DNA from: Bacteroidota bacterium
GTDB lineage: Bacteria > Bacteroidota > Bacteroidia > Bacteroidales > SKPS01
Assembly (NCBI GenBank): GCA_022709695.1
Contig: JAKLII010000007.1
Location: forward strand, 1 to 64,000
Direction: 5' to 3'
DNA length: 64,000 nucleotides
Both the position numbers and the translations under genes were made by a program. Each line of letters opens with the position of its first letter. Within the stretch, counting starts at the first letter, position 1. The notes under the pieces are model-generated. The model searched no databases. It had not been told where the DNA came from and saw nothing but the letters and a program-made list of their open reading frames with translations. Positions 28,137 through 36,343 of this stretch are shown one piece after another.

Positions 28137-28483
28137 TGGTTATTCGCGGGCTGTTCACCGACATCAGCTTTTTCATGATAAAAACCCCTGCAGGATGGCT
28201 TGATACTTTTTCATCCCGGGCAACATGTTGCTGTTCGGATGTGAATGCAGGTTTGTAAGGTATAGGTTGAAGCATTGGCATGGTCAAGGGGTCGCCACAG
28301 GTCCATTTTGTCATTTCGCAAAAATACGAAATGATTTCATAGCAACAACCTCAAGGTTCAAAAAAAAGTCACTTTGTGCAAATGGGCAGATGTACTTTCT
28401 GGCCTGAAAGGTATGTTAGCTTCAGGCTGAGATATTTACGGCCTGAAGTATAGTTTCTCAGAAACCCCTGCGGTGAGATAAAT
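28137..28483. other. Intergenic region upstream of arsenic operon
   Basis: This 347-bp gap holds the ars promoter and inverted repeat (28311-28348). It also has a set of GCCTGAA half-sites: 28402-28408 forward, 28421-28427 reverse (TTCAGGC) and 28441-28447 forward. The last two form CTTCAGGC/GCCTGAAG with 13 bases between. No open reading frame in it looks coding. Confidence 0.6.
28311..28348 (-). promoter_or_regulatory. Promoter and overlapping operator of arsenic operon
   Basis: Reverse strand: TTG (28346-28348), 19 bases, TATTTTTG (28319-28326), an ideal Bacteroidetes promoter. The -7 box is flanked on both sides by a perfect inverted repeat: TCATTTCG at 28311-28318 and CGAAATGA at 28327-28334. 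A repressor bound here would cover the -7 element. The site lies about 180 bp from the first ATG at 28136. Confidence 0.65.
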
Positions 28484-28945
28484 CTATTTCCCGAAGATAC
28501 TGTACAGGGTTTTGAGGGAACCGGCAATTTTGGTCGCTTCTGCCACCGGAACTGCCGCGTTGTTTTTCACGGAATTCACAACAGGCCCCAGATCCATTTT
28601 TGTCGCTGATGCGATCACTTGGTCTACGATGCCCGTTTGCACCATTCCTCCCGATCCTGCAACCACTCCGGAGGCAAAATCCTTGTACAGGGGTGAAGTA
28701 ACCGGCTGCCCTTTAACAACCGCACAGGCAGCAGCAAGGGTGACCAGATTGCCAAGATTTACAGGATTGGTCATGTCCACTTTCCCATCCTTTTTATATT
28801 GGCCGTAAAGCCCTATGAGAGAGGAGCCAAAACTCTTGCCCGACGTATACGTTGGGGATGAAACCGATCCTGTTTTCATCAGACTACAGGAGGTGCCCAT
28901 CATGGCAAGAACCAGTAATGAAGAAATGATTGCTTTGTATTTCAT
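28484..28945 (-). CDS. Small conserved lipoprotein
   Basis: A 153-residue lipoprotein with lipobox MMGTSC. The mature part is Gly/Ser/Ala-rich with KKDGKVDMTNPVNLGNLVTL and LKTLYSIFGK near the C-terminus. I do not recognise a named domain. It stands alone between the arsenic operon and the divergent coiled-coil gene. Confidence 0.75.
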   Translation of the reverse strand: MKYKAIISSLLVLAMMGTSCSLMKTGSVSSPTYTSGKSFGSSLIGLYGQYKKDGKVDMTNPVNLGNLVTLAAACAVVKGQPVTSPLYKDFASGVVAGSGGMVQTGIVDQVIASATKMDLGPVVNSVKNNAAVPVAEATKIAGSLKTLYSIFGK

Positions 28946-29064
28946 ATCTTTAGAATTTATTTGGTGATGCTTGTATCAGTGAGTATCCATTTATGGATTC
29001 ATGCTTTGTTCGGGATGTAAAATTAACACCTTATTCGTCTGATCGTTCTCTTTTAACCGGAAAA

Positions 29065-29095
29065 TTGCTTTTCAACAGAAATCTTACTATTTTTG
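29065..29095 (+). promoter_or_regulatory. Bacteroidetes-type promoter
   Basis: TTG (29065-29067), 20 bases, TATTTTTG (29088-29095). It is 50 bp upstream of the ATG at 29146 and shows that the in-frame ATG at 28993 cannot be the start, because it lies upstream of this promoter. Confidence 0.65.
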
Positions 29096-29145
29096 TGAGT
29101 GGTCATTCGGTTCTGTCACGGGAATATTCACCAATAACCCATACC

Positions 29146-29811
29146 ATGAAAACCTTACACAAACAAATGGTCTTGTTTCTGCTGTTGCTCCCTTTTTTTG
29201 CAGGAGCCCAATCCATCTCAGTTACCCATGTACAAGCCTTTATTGCCAATGGGACCAATAACGCACTGGCAGTAAACGTCCCTGAAGCGAACAGCAGGGA
29301 GGTTTCTGATGCCTGGAAAAAATTCATGAAAAAGAAGGGGGCCACCCTGACAGGCCTCACAGAGATACTGGCCGAAAATGCCAGATTCGATGTGATCTCC
29401 CCTGACCTGATGGATGTGTATGCCATCTTCAACCAGAAGGAAGGATTTGTTGAGATGATCGTTGCCTTTAAAACGGGTACCGGATTCATCTATCCCGCTA
29501 CCTCCCCGGTTGCTTATGGAGCGGCCGAAAAAATCGTTAAAGACTTTGCGATGAAACAGGCCAGGGATGGGATAGGGCAAAGGCTCGCCGGAGAAAAATC
29601 TGAACTTAAAAAACTCAGCAACAAAGAGAAAAAGTTCCGGAAGCAGGAAAAGAAGCTCAATAAGCAGATTGCCAAATATAACCGCAAGATCGACAAAGCC
29701 AGGAAGGAAATCGAATCCATTGGACTGGCAAATGAGCAGCTGGTGAAAGACATTGAAGCAGCCCGGTCCAGGGTGGCAGAAACCGAAAGAAAGCTGAAGG
29801 AAATCAAATAG
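29146..29811 (+). CDS. Secreted protein with C-terminal coiled coil
   Basis: A 221-residue exported protein. The signal peptide is about 1-22 (LLLLPFFAGAQS), a mixed alpha/beta domain spans 23-140 and the last 80 residues form a highly charged coiled coil with strong heptads (KKLSNKEKKFRKQEKKLNKQ). The start at 29146 gives a normal signal peptide and fits the promoter. I do not recognise a family name. It may be a periplasmic structural protein; this is a guess from the coiled coil. Confidence 0.8.
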   Translation: MKTLHKQMVLFLLLLPFFAGAQSISVTHVQAFIANGTNNALAVNVPEANSREVSDAWKKFMKKKGATLTGLTEILAENARFDVISPDLMDVYAIFNQKEGFVEMIVAFKTGTGFIYPATSPVAYGAAEKIVKDFAMKQARDGIGQRLAGEKSELKKLSNKEKKFRKQEKKLNKQIAKYNRKIDKARKEIESIGLANEQLVKDIEAARSRVAETERKLKEIK

Positions 29812-29886
29812 CGCTGAAGGTCAACAGAATACAGCCAAACCCCGCATGGGTGCCGCAGTATTTTCTTATTCAGGAAGAGGACTGTC

Positions 29887-31071
29887 TCAGAGTGGTTTGG
29901 AAAAGATCCTGAACCTTTTGTAAACCTCTCCCCCCATCCGTTCCATTTCCCTCCGAACCAGGTGGTTGGTTTCCAGTTCCAGATGGCTGTCCATGTACTG
30001 CATCCCGGCTTTCTGTGCGGTTTCCAGCATTTTTATCCCCATCATTACATCCAGCCCTTTTCCACGATAGTCTTCGCGAATGCCTCCGAGCAGCAGGTTC
30101 AATTGTTTTGACTTTTTTCTGGCCCTGATAACCCTGAAAATCCCGAATGGAATCAACCGCCCCCGGCATGCCCTGATCCCCTCGCTGATATCAGGCATGG
30201 CTACAATGAATGACACCACATTACCCTCCGGGTCGGTAATGATTTTGATAAACCGGGGGTCGAGCAACGGAAGGTACCGGTTGGCAAAGTCGTCCATTTC
30301 CCACTCCTCAAAAGGATCAAAGGCATAAATATCCTTAAATGTCTCATTCAGCAGGGTAAGCACCGGCCTGATAAGGGGTTTGATCTTGCGACGACTTGAA
30401 AATTCAATGATATGCACCGGATGATTTTGTAATGCCCTATGATAGATAGCCCGATAAAAGTCAGGTATCTTTTCCGGTATCGGAATCTTATACACCACAC
30501 AATCCACCTTCTTTTCAAAGCCCTCCTGCAGTAGTAACTCCGGCATATAGGGGAAATTGCAGACGGTCGACAGTACTACAGGTTCATCAAAACCCTCTAC
30601 CAGAAACCCCTGAGGATCTTTATCGTTGAACCCAAGCGGCCCGACAAGGTTACTGCATCCTTTCTCCTTTGCCCATTCCTTCACAAATGCAATCAGGGCA
30701 TGAAAAACCTCCGGATCATCCGGGCTTTCCATGAAACAGAACCTGGCGTCGTTGTCACCACTGAGCGTATTGTACCTTTTATTGATAATGCCCATGATCC
30801 TGCCGGCAGGAATGCCATCTGTATAAGCCAGGGCAAGAATAGTGTCGCAATGCCGGAAAAGGCGGTTGGTTTTTGGGTTGAAGTATTTCCGGTCATCGAG
30901 ATAGATCGGAGGCACCCAGTTTTTATGGCCTCTGTGAATCTTTGCCGGCAGGTTGATAAAAACCCGCATCAGTTTTCCAGAGGTTACTTCAACGATTTTT
31001 ACATCCATTTGCCCGGATTTGGTATTGGAAATCCGGACAATATTACTGCTTTTATCCTTCATCAATAGCAA
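29887..31071 (-). CDS. GNAT-like N-acetyltransferase, Bacteroidetes family
   Basis: A 394-residue cytoplasmic protein. The C-terminal part (about 290-390) has an acetyl-CoA binding pattern LGGIREDYRGKGLDVMMGIK, the R-x-x-G-x-G/A motif of GNAT enzymes, and ELETNHLVRREMERMGGEVY after it. The N-terminal half has NWVPPIYLDDRKYFNP and GPLGFNDKDPQGFLVEGFD, blocks I associate with a large uncharacterised Bacteroidetes family. The acceptor is unknown. It is divergent from the CDP-alcohol phosphatidyltransferase with 106 bp between. Confidence 0.82.
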   Translation of the reverse strand: MLLMKDKSSNIVRISNTKSGQMDVKIVEVTSGKLMRVFINLPAKIHRGHKNWVPPIYLDDRKYFNPKTNRLFRHCDTILALAYTDGIPAGRIMGIINKRYNTLSGDNDARFCFMESPDDPEVFHALIAFVKEWAKEKGCSNLVGPLGFNDKDPQGFLVEGFDEPVVLSTVCNFPYMPELLLQEGFEKKVDCVVYKIPIPEKIPDFYRAIYHRALQNHPVHIIEFSSRRKIKPLIRPVLTLLNETFKDIYAFDPFEEWEMDDFANRYLPLLDPRFIKIITDPEGNVVSFIVAMPDISEGIRACRGRLIPFGIFRVIRARKKSKQLNLLLGGIREDYRGKGLDVMMGIKMLETAQKAGMQYMDSHLELETNHLVRREMERMGGEVYKRFRIFSKPL

Positions 31072-31127
31072 TAACCCGAATTATGCGCCGTTGAATGTCA
31101 CAAATGTTCTTTTTCCCACCGGTAAAC

Positions 31128-31159
31128 TTGAAAAACCGGGTCAGACCACCGTATCTTTA
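31128..31159 (+). promoter_or_regulatory. Probable promoter of CDP-alcohol phosphatidyltransferase operon
   Basis: TTG (31128-31130), 21 bases, TATCTTTA (31152-31159), one mismatch in the last base of the -7 box. It lies 18 bp before the ATG at 31178. Confidence 0.45.
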
Positions 31160-31177
31160 TACCCATTTTTGGCACCG

Positions 31178-31885
31178 ATGAAACCGAGGCTATCAAAAGA
31201 GACACTTGAAACCATCTCTTCCATTTCTAAGGGAAGGCACAGGACCAACATGTTAAAAGTGCCCGAGCAGGCGCTGCTTGCCTGGCTTGTTAAAAGGATC
31301 CCTCTCCGGATCACACCAGACATGCTCACCATTATCGGATTTTGCGGCAGCATCCTGGTAGCTGGAAGCTTTATCCTCGGATCTTTGTACAACAGAGAGT
31401 TGCTTCTTTTGGGAGTACTGGGGTTTGCTGTAAACTGGTTTGGTGATTCTCTGGACGGAAGGGTTGCCTATTACCGTAATACGCCGCGTAAATGGTATGG
31501 TTTCTCACTTGATATCACCGTCGACTGGATTACTGTGATCATTATCGGTTCGGGTTTTATCATCTACACCTGGGGTTTTGGCAAGTGGCTGGGGTTTTCT
31601 TTCGTAGTGATGTACGGTTGGTCAATGATTACTGCACTGTTAAGGTACAAAGTAACGGACAAGTATTCAATTGATTCCGGCCGACTGGGACCCACTGAGG
31701 TAAAGGTTCTGCTGTCACTGATCCTGATTGCCGAAGTGATCTTTACCGGGTCCATCCTCTACCTGGCTGCTTTGGGTTGTATCGCTCTACTGGTGGTGAA
31801 TGTGCTTGAAACCCGCAAATTGCTGATGATGGCAGATGACCGTGACCGTGCAGAGAAACAAAGGCAAAATGAAAAGGACCCTTGA
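31178..31885 (+). CDS. CDP-alcohol phosphatidyltransferase family membrane enzyme
   Basis: A 235-residue protein with about five to six membrane helices. The CDP-alcohol motif is present at 90-116: D90, D93-G94, A97, G108, D112 and D116. It differs from the canonical D-x2-D-G-x2-A-R-x8-G-x3-D-x3-D: the Arg is replaced by Tyr98 and the next spacing is nine, not eight. All metal-binding Asp are kept, so activity is likely. It would join a CDP-linked lipid head or diacylglycerol to an alcohol in the inner membrane; the substrate is unknown. The start at 31178 follows the promoter. It overlaps the GtrA-like gene by 17 bp. Confidence 0.88.
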   Translation: MKPRLSKETLETISSISKGRHRTNMLKVPEQALLAWLVKRIPLRITPDMLTIIGFCGSILVAGSFILGSLYNRELLLLGVLGFAVNWFGDSLDGRVAYYRNTPRKWYGFSLDITVDWITVIIIGSGFIIYTWGFGKWLGFSFVVMYGWSMITALLRYKVTDKYSIDSGRLGPTEVKVLLSLILIAEVIFTGSILYLAALGCIALLVVNVLETRKLLMMADDRDRAEKQRQNEKDP

Positions 31886-32300
31886 ACGGCTGCTGATATT
31901 CGGGAAAGCCCAGATCTCCGCTTTTATCGGGGGCATGACTGATTACGGAGTTATGGTCTTTTGTACCGAAGTGCTGGGTGTTCATTACTCCATCTCTGTG
32001 GGCATCGGGGGGATCATCGGGGCGTTAACCAATTTCCTGATCAATAAAAGGTGGACTTTTTACGCAGGGGCTGATGCATACAGGCATTCAGGCATCAGCC
32101 AGTTTATCCGGTTCTGCGCGGTGGTAGCCAACAGTATCCTCCTGAAAATGCTTGGCACTCTTTTCTTTACGGAAATGATGCACATCAGCTATCTTATAAG
32201 CAGACTGATCACGGATCTTTTTGTTTCCCTGGTATTTAACTATACCCTGCAGAAGCGATGGGTATTCAGAAAAAACAGCTCCAGGAGCACTGCGAAATAA
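31869..32300 (+). CDS. GtrA-like membrane protein
   Basis: A 143-residue protein with four predicted helices, the normal size for the GtrA family. It has typical blocks QISAFIGGMTDYGVMVFCTE, GALTNFLINKRWTF and FNYTLQKRWVF. GtrA-type proteins act in moving or modifying lipid-linked sugars across the inner membrane. The start at 31869 lies inside the CDP-alcohol phosphatidyltransferase gene (17-bp overlap), so the two are translated together and may share a lipid-linked pathway. Confidence 0.9.
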   Translation: MKRTLERLLIFGKAQISAFIGGMTDYGVMVFCTEVLGVHYSISVGIGGIIGALTNFLINKRWTFYAGADAYRHSGISQFIRFCAVVANSILLKMLGTLFFTEMMHISYLISRLITDLFVSLVFNYTLQKRWVFRKNSSRSTAK

Positions 32301-32347
32301 TCTCTTTGGATGAAAAAAACCTACATTTACAGCATATTTTCTTTTGT

Positions 32348-33052
32348 ATGAAAAGACAATGCCGATTCTTTAAATGCTCCTTCTTAGCCATGCTTTGTGT
32401 TGTGCTTTTTTTACAGACCGGATGTAAAAAGGATCCCCCTGTTACCGACACACGATTGAAAGATTATGATGGAAACATCTACACTTCAGTGGTGATTGGC
32501 ACGCAGGAATGGATGGTGCAGAATCTGAAAACCACCCACTACAGGAATGGGAGTGCTGTTCAAGCCGTAACGGGCTCCGCAGAATGGAAGGAATTATCCG
32601 CAGGTGCATTTTGTAATTATAACAACGATGGAGCACTGGTATCAACCTATGGCCGGTTATACAATTGGTTTGCCGTGACCGATCCCCGGAATCTGTGCCC
32701 GGCAGGGTGGCATGTGTCTTCAAAAGCTGACTGGGATACGTTGATGAATTATCTCGGTGGATATCTTTTTGCCGGAGGCAAGCTAAAGGAGAAGGACACT
32801 CTTCACTGGACATCTCCAAATAACGGAGCCACCAATGAAAAGGGATTTACGGCCTTGCCGGGGGGCACAAGAAACTATAACAGCGGTCAGTTTCTCGGGT
32901 TGGGAACCCAGGGTTATTTCTGGACTACCGATGAGCAGACCAGCGATCCGAATCGTGCCCATCGCTATTATCTGACAAATCAAAACGAATCTCTTTCATC
33001 AGATCCGGGTGATAAAAATTTTGGTTGCTCCGTGCGGTGTGTCAAAGATTGA
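32348..33052 (+). CDS. FISUMP-domain lipoprotein
   Basis: A 234-residue lipoprotein with lipobox LQTGC and one FISUMP domain (TIGR02145 / PF09603) from about 40 to the end. Hallmarks in order: DYDGNIYTSVVIGTQEWMVQ, YGRLYNWFAV, LCPAGWHVSSKADWDTL, NNGATNEKGFTALPGGTR and the closing GCSVRCVKD. The family is abundant in Bacteroidetes and Fibrobacteres and its function is unknown. The start at 32348 gives a clean lipoprotein signal. A damaged paralogue starts 1 bp after its stop. Confidence 0.9.
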   Translation: MKRQCRFFKCSFLAMLCVVLFLQTGCKKDPPVTDTRLKDYDGNIYTSVVIGTQEWMVQNLKTTHYRNGSAVQAVTGSAEWKELSAGAFCNYNNDGALVSTYGRLYNWFAVTDPRNLCPAGWHVSSKADWDTLMNYLGGYLFAGGKLKEKDTLHWTSPNNGATNEKGFTALPGGTRNYNSGQFLGLGTQGYFWTTDEQTSDPNRAHRYYLTNQNESLSSDPGDKNFGCSVRCVKD

Positions 33053-33053
33053 A

Positions 33054-33784
33054 ATGAATAATAATCAGCATAAAATGATGTGGTTCATCAGGGTTTCCTT
33101 TCATCTGTTTCTTGTGTTGATAATCGGATTACTACCGGGATGCAAAAAAGAGGATCCTGTGCCTGTGGATGGTGACGGCAATTCCTATAATACTGTTGTA
33201 ATCGGTACCCAAAAGTGGCAAAGGAAAATCTGAAAACCACCAAATACAACGATGGCACTGCTATTCCTCTGATAACCAACGATGGGCAATGGATTCATGC
33301 TACCACAGACGGGTATTGCTGGTATCAGCATAATGAAGCGGCCTATAGGGAAGTATATGGCGCTCTGTACAACTGGTTTGCCATCAACACCGGAAAATTG
33401 TGCCCGAAAGGGTGGCATGTGCCTTCTGAAATTGAGTGGATAACCATGGAAACCTATCTGGGCATGAATGCAGCAGAAGCAAAGGAGCTTGGCTGGAGGG
33501 GTGTTGACAAAGGGATCGGAGGCATGCTGAAGTCAACCACAGGAGAATGGACGCAGCCGAATACAGGCGCCAGCAATTCATCAGGATTTACAGGTCTTCC
33601 GGGAGGAACCAGAACCATGAACGGCAACTTCGACTATATCAACAACTATGGATACTGGTGGTGTGCCGTGCAAAAGGATGATGATTTCGGAAATATGCGG
33701 AGTGTAAGCTGGGAACTGACCACAGTGTTTAAGAGTTTGTACCCGAAGACTTACGGGATGTCTGTAAGGTGCATCATGGATTGA
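33054..33784 (+). pseudogene. FISUMP-domain lipoprotein, frameshifted
   Basis: The gene begins at ATG 33054 with a lipoprotein signal (LLPGC) and enters the FISUMP domain (NSYNTVVIGTQKW), then runs into a stop at 33231-33233. From about 33215 the remaining domain continues in another frame: AKENLKTTKYNDGT, YGALYNWFAINTGKLCPKGW, NTGASNSSGFTGLPGGTRT and a final SVRCIMD. Family members read QxWMAENL at the junction; here the bases coding MA are short by four (TGGATGGC became TGGC), a likely slip between TGG repeats. Apart from this the copy is well preserved, so the loss is recent or an assembly error. Confidence 0.85.
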
Positions 33785-33804
33785 ACCGGTCACGGAATCC
33801 AGCA

Positions 33805-34287
33805 CTAAAGGCCCCAGGGATACCCGTTGCGCTGGACATAAAAGCTGCCGGAAGTATATTGGGTCAGATCGATCCCGAATTTGATGGGAGCCTGCGTTGC
33901 AGCGTACGGTTCAATGAGTGAGAAGTAGTAAGCCTGTTGCTCCACATCTTCCACGATAAAATCGATATCAAACAGGCAGTTGCAATCGCAGCCTGCCTCC
34001 TTCTCGCTCTCCTTGACCTGAATGGTGTCGCCCAGGCGTTCCACATGGCAGTAGATTTCATCGGGGCAGCAATTGAATCCTGCATTGATATGCTTGATAT
34101 TCAGTTGTTTGTTCTGAATATCGTAAGAATATTCCACACCGCTTGAATCGGGTCCAAGATTCTGGACCGTGGATTTTCCTGAGAATGTCTTGCAATCTGA
34201 ATGGTTGACGGGTTTATCCTTATTACATCCCATCAGAGAAATGACTCCGCACAACAGAACTAACAGCAGTGAACTGACTGGTTTCAT
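33805..34287 (-). CDS. Cysteine-rich small lipoprotein
   Basis: A 160-residue lipoprotein (lipobox SLMGC). The mature protein has a cluster of eight Cys, including GFNCCPDEIYCHVE and EAGCDCNCLFDIDF, which could form disulfides outside the cytoplasm or bind metal. The pattern is familiar from small Bacteroidetes lipoproteins but I have no family name. It converges with the FISUMP pseudogene, 20 bp away. Confidence 0.78.
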   Translation of the reverse strand: MKPVSSLLLVLLCGVISLMGCNKDKPVNHSDCKTFSGKSTVQNLGPDSSGVEYSYDIQNKQLNIKHINAGFNCCPDEIYCHVERLGDTIQVKESEKEAGCDCNCLFDIDFIVEDVEQQAYYFSLIEPYAATQAPIKFGIDLTQYTSGSFYVQRNGYPWGL

Positions 34288-34361
34288 GGGTAGGTGATTT
34301 TCAGGTGTGTATTTCTGATATCAAAGATGATCGGCAATTGAAATGGTTGCTTTGCAAAGAA

Positions 34362-34392
34362 AAAGAGGGTCACTCTTTCAAGTGCCCTCTTT
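34362..34392 (-). terminator. Rho-independent terminator
   Basis: Arms AAAGAGGG (34362-34369) and CCCTCTTT (34385-34392) with an inner CACT/AGTG step; on the reverse strand a T-rich run follows. It ends the transcript of the Tyr-rich protein. Confidence 0.7.
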
Positions 34393-34411
34393 CTGATGTA
34401 ACCGGAGTCTG

Positions 34412-35749
34412 TTACCTTCTGCCGGAAGAGCTTTCCCGGGATGAACCTCCTTTGGATGAAGGTTTTGAACCCTGGTTGTTGCTGCGGGAAGGTGCCGGAG
34501 AATGGTTTCTGCTATTGTTCTCCCTTCCTACGTTCGAACGCTCCGAAGATTTCCCTGAAGGTTTTGATTCCTGGGTCCTTGCCTTCTCCCTTGGTGCAGA
34601 TTCTTTCCGGTCAGCTTTCTGATTTCTTGAGTGGGCAGGTGCCGTAGCTTCTCTCCTTGAGGGGGCTGCAGGAGCTTTTTCTGCTTTTGGGGTATTGGGT
34701 TGTCTTACAGCCGGGGTCTCTCGCGGTGAAGTAGCAGGCTCGGTGCGGGATCCGTTACTTCTGGTTGCTGGGGTTTCTTTCTGCGGTACCCTGTTCTCTC
34801 TTACCACAGGAGTTTGTCTTTCTGAACGGGTATTGCCGGGAGCTGCTTCCCTGTTTGAGGAACCACGAGGACGGTCGGTGGTTGTGCTGGTATTTTGTTC
34901 GGCAGCAGCAGCCCGGTTTCTTTCGTAGTGGTTGATCCCTTTCGATTTCTCTTCAGGATGCGAATAGGTAGACTTGTAGTACCCGTTTTGCACATATCCC
35001 TGTACCACCGGAGATCCGTGACGCTTTCCGGCATAGTAGTATTCGTGGTACCTCGGATAGCGGCAAGAATGCCATGGGCGGTAGTATCCGTAGTAGTGAG
35101 AATACCAGTTGTAGTGGTAACCATAATAGTAATGGTAGTAGTAGGGAGTCCAGGGAACCCAGTATCCGGGATAGTAACCGTAATACCACGGGGAATAATA
35201 CACTACATACCCCGGTGTATAGATGTAGGTAACCACAGGCCAAGCAGCCACCTGATAATAGGTTGTGGTTACCACTTTAACCTTCTCGGCTGGAGCTGCA
35301 TTGCCCTTGTAACCCGGGTTGGGGGTTTCGTCGTAGTTGGGCTCAATGATGTAGTTTTTTCCGTAAAGCGCTTCATCGCCTATAAGCTGCACATACGCGG
35401 AGCCATCCTTCAATTTTTCCACGATAAATACTGCAACATCCTGAGTTTCGCTGGCACTGATGGCAACACTCAGCACGATGTTATGGACATTACCGTCCAC
35501 ATAGTTCTTTACCATAATATAATCGACATAGTTGTCGCGGTTGAGGTCAAGGTTGTTGATGACCTTGTTGGGGTCGTTGAGGCTTTTTTCGAAGCTTTCG
35601 AGGGTGGGTGATTCACGGAACAGGTCCATGACGGCGTAGAGGTTCAGGTTATCACCGGGAAGGCCGAGGTATTCTTCGGGATAATCTTTTGCGAAGCTGG
35701 TTCCTGCGAGCAGGATCGCGATGACGGAGGTTAGGATGAGTTTTTTCAT
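34412..35749 (-). CDS. Secreted protein with Tyr/His-rich middle and disordered basic tail
   Basis: A 445-residue exported protein. Signal peptide about 1-20 (ending SFA). Residues 21-160 are a compact domain (LDLNRDNYVDYIMVKNYVDG; VAVFIVEKLKDGSAYVQLIG). Residues about 185-250 are extremely Tyr/His/Trp-rich (YYYHYYYGYHYNWYSHYYGY), and the last 180 residues are a low-complexity Pro/Ser/Arg/Glu/Asn tail. The first domain recurs in Bacteroidetes; the tail varies. The Tyr/His run suggests aromatic stacking, cross-linking or metal binding at the surface, but this is inference. A terminator follows. Confidence 0.82.
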   Translation of the reverse strand: MKKLILTSVIAILLAGTSFAKDYPEEYLGLPGDNLNLYAVMDLFRESPTLESFEKSLNDPNKVINNLDLNRDNYVDYIMVKNYVDGNVHNIVLSVAISASETQDVAVFIVEKLKDGSAYVQLIGDEALYGKNYIIEPNYDETPNPGYKGNAAPAEKVKVVTTTYYQVAAWPVVTYIYTPGYVVYYSPWYYGYYPGYWVPWTPYYYHYYYGYHYNWYSHYYGYYRPWHSCRYPRYHEYYYAGKRHGSPVVQGYVQNGYYKSTYSHPEEKSKGINHYERNRAAAAEQNTSTTTDRPRGSSNREAAPGNTRSERQTPVVRENRVPQKETPATRSNGSRTEPATSPRETPAVRQPNTPKAEKAPAAPSRREATAPAHSRNQKADRKESAPREKARTQESKPSGKSSERSNVGRENNSRNHSPAPSRSNNQGSKPSSKGGSSRESSSGRR

Positions 35750-35817
35750 GGCGAAAATATTTAAAAGGGTTGAATGTTTGAAGGGCAGACAAAAGCCGTG
35801 CCAGAAATAGGGGAGAG

Positions 35818-35924
35818 GGATTACCTGCGGTGATCCCTAGGGAGGGGGTTGCAATCAAAAACCTTCGCCACTCACTCTGTTCGTGGCTTGTTTTTCATTT
35901 CCGAAAATCCTGCAAGCAAGCTTA
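35818..35924. repeat. Direct repeat, copy 1
   Basis: About 107 bp from GGATTACCTGCGGTGATCCC to GCAAGCAAGCTTA. It is repeated 142 bp further on with only a few substitutions. Its tail (CCGAAAATCCTGCAAGCAAG) precedes purine-rich simple sequence. Confidence 0.8.
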
Positions 35925-35959
35925 CCCCGGGGGATAGGGAGGAAGGGGTAAGGGGTAAG

Positions 35960-36066
35960 GGATTACCTGCGGTGATCCCTAAGAAGGGGGCTGCAATCAA
36001 AAATCTTCGCCACTCACTCCGTTCGTGGCTTGTTTTTCATTTCCGAAAATCCTGCAAGCAAGCTTG
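35960..36066. repeat. Direct repeat, copy 2
   Basis: Second copy of the 107-bp unit, ending just before the tRNA-Ser terminator. Differences from copy 1 include CTAGGG/CTAAGA and TCTG/TCCG. No transposase or terminal inverted repeat is seen. Confidence 0.8.
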
Positions 36067-36083
36067 CGGATTTTTCTTCAATG

Positions 36084-36110
36084 AAAAACCTCGCTGTTAG
36101 CGAGGTTTTT
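36084..36110 (-). terminator. Terminator of tRNA-Ser
   Basis: A perfect 12-bp hairpin, arms AAAAACCTCGCT and AGCGAGGTTTTT, loop GTT. The T-run makes it active on either strand; it lies 5 bp beyond the 3' end of tRNA-Ser. Confidence 0.8.
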
Positions 36111-36111
36111 T

Positions 36112-36204
<93 letters not shown>

Positions 36205-36343
36205 CGCAGACTGTTTGCGAATTCAGCGGCAAAGATAAAGTATATTATCCGAATCCGGAAAGCAGGTCACGGAGAAGCGTGAACATATCGGGATAATGGA
36301 TTCAGTTCTGAAAAAAGACTTTGCCTGTTAGCCCGGTTGGTTA

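Noticed and set aside
28096..28314. Reverse open frame over the ars leader
   Set aside because: It overlaps the promoter and the start of the ArsF-like lipoprotein, and its sequence shows no domain.
30953..31177. Longer start for the CDP-alcohol phosphatidyltransferase
   Set aside because: The extension runs antisense through the start of the acetyltransferase gene and lies upstream of the likely promoter.
33215..33784. The second half of the FISUMP pseudogene as an independent gene
   Set aside because: It has no signal peptide and begins inside a conserved motif of the domain.
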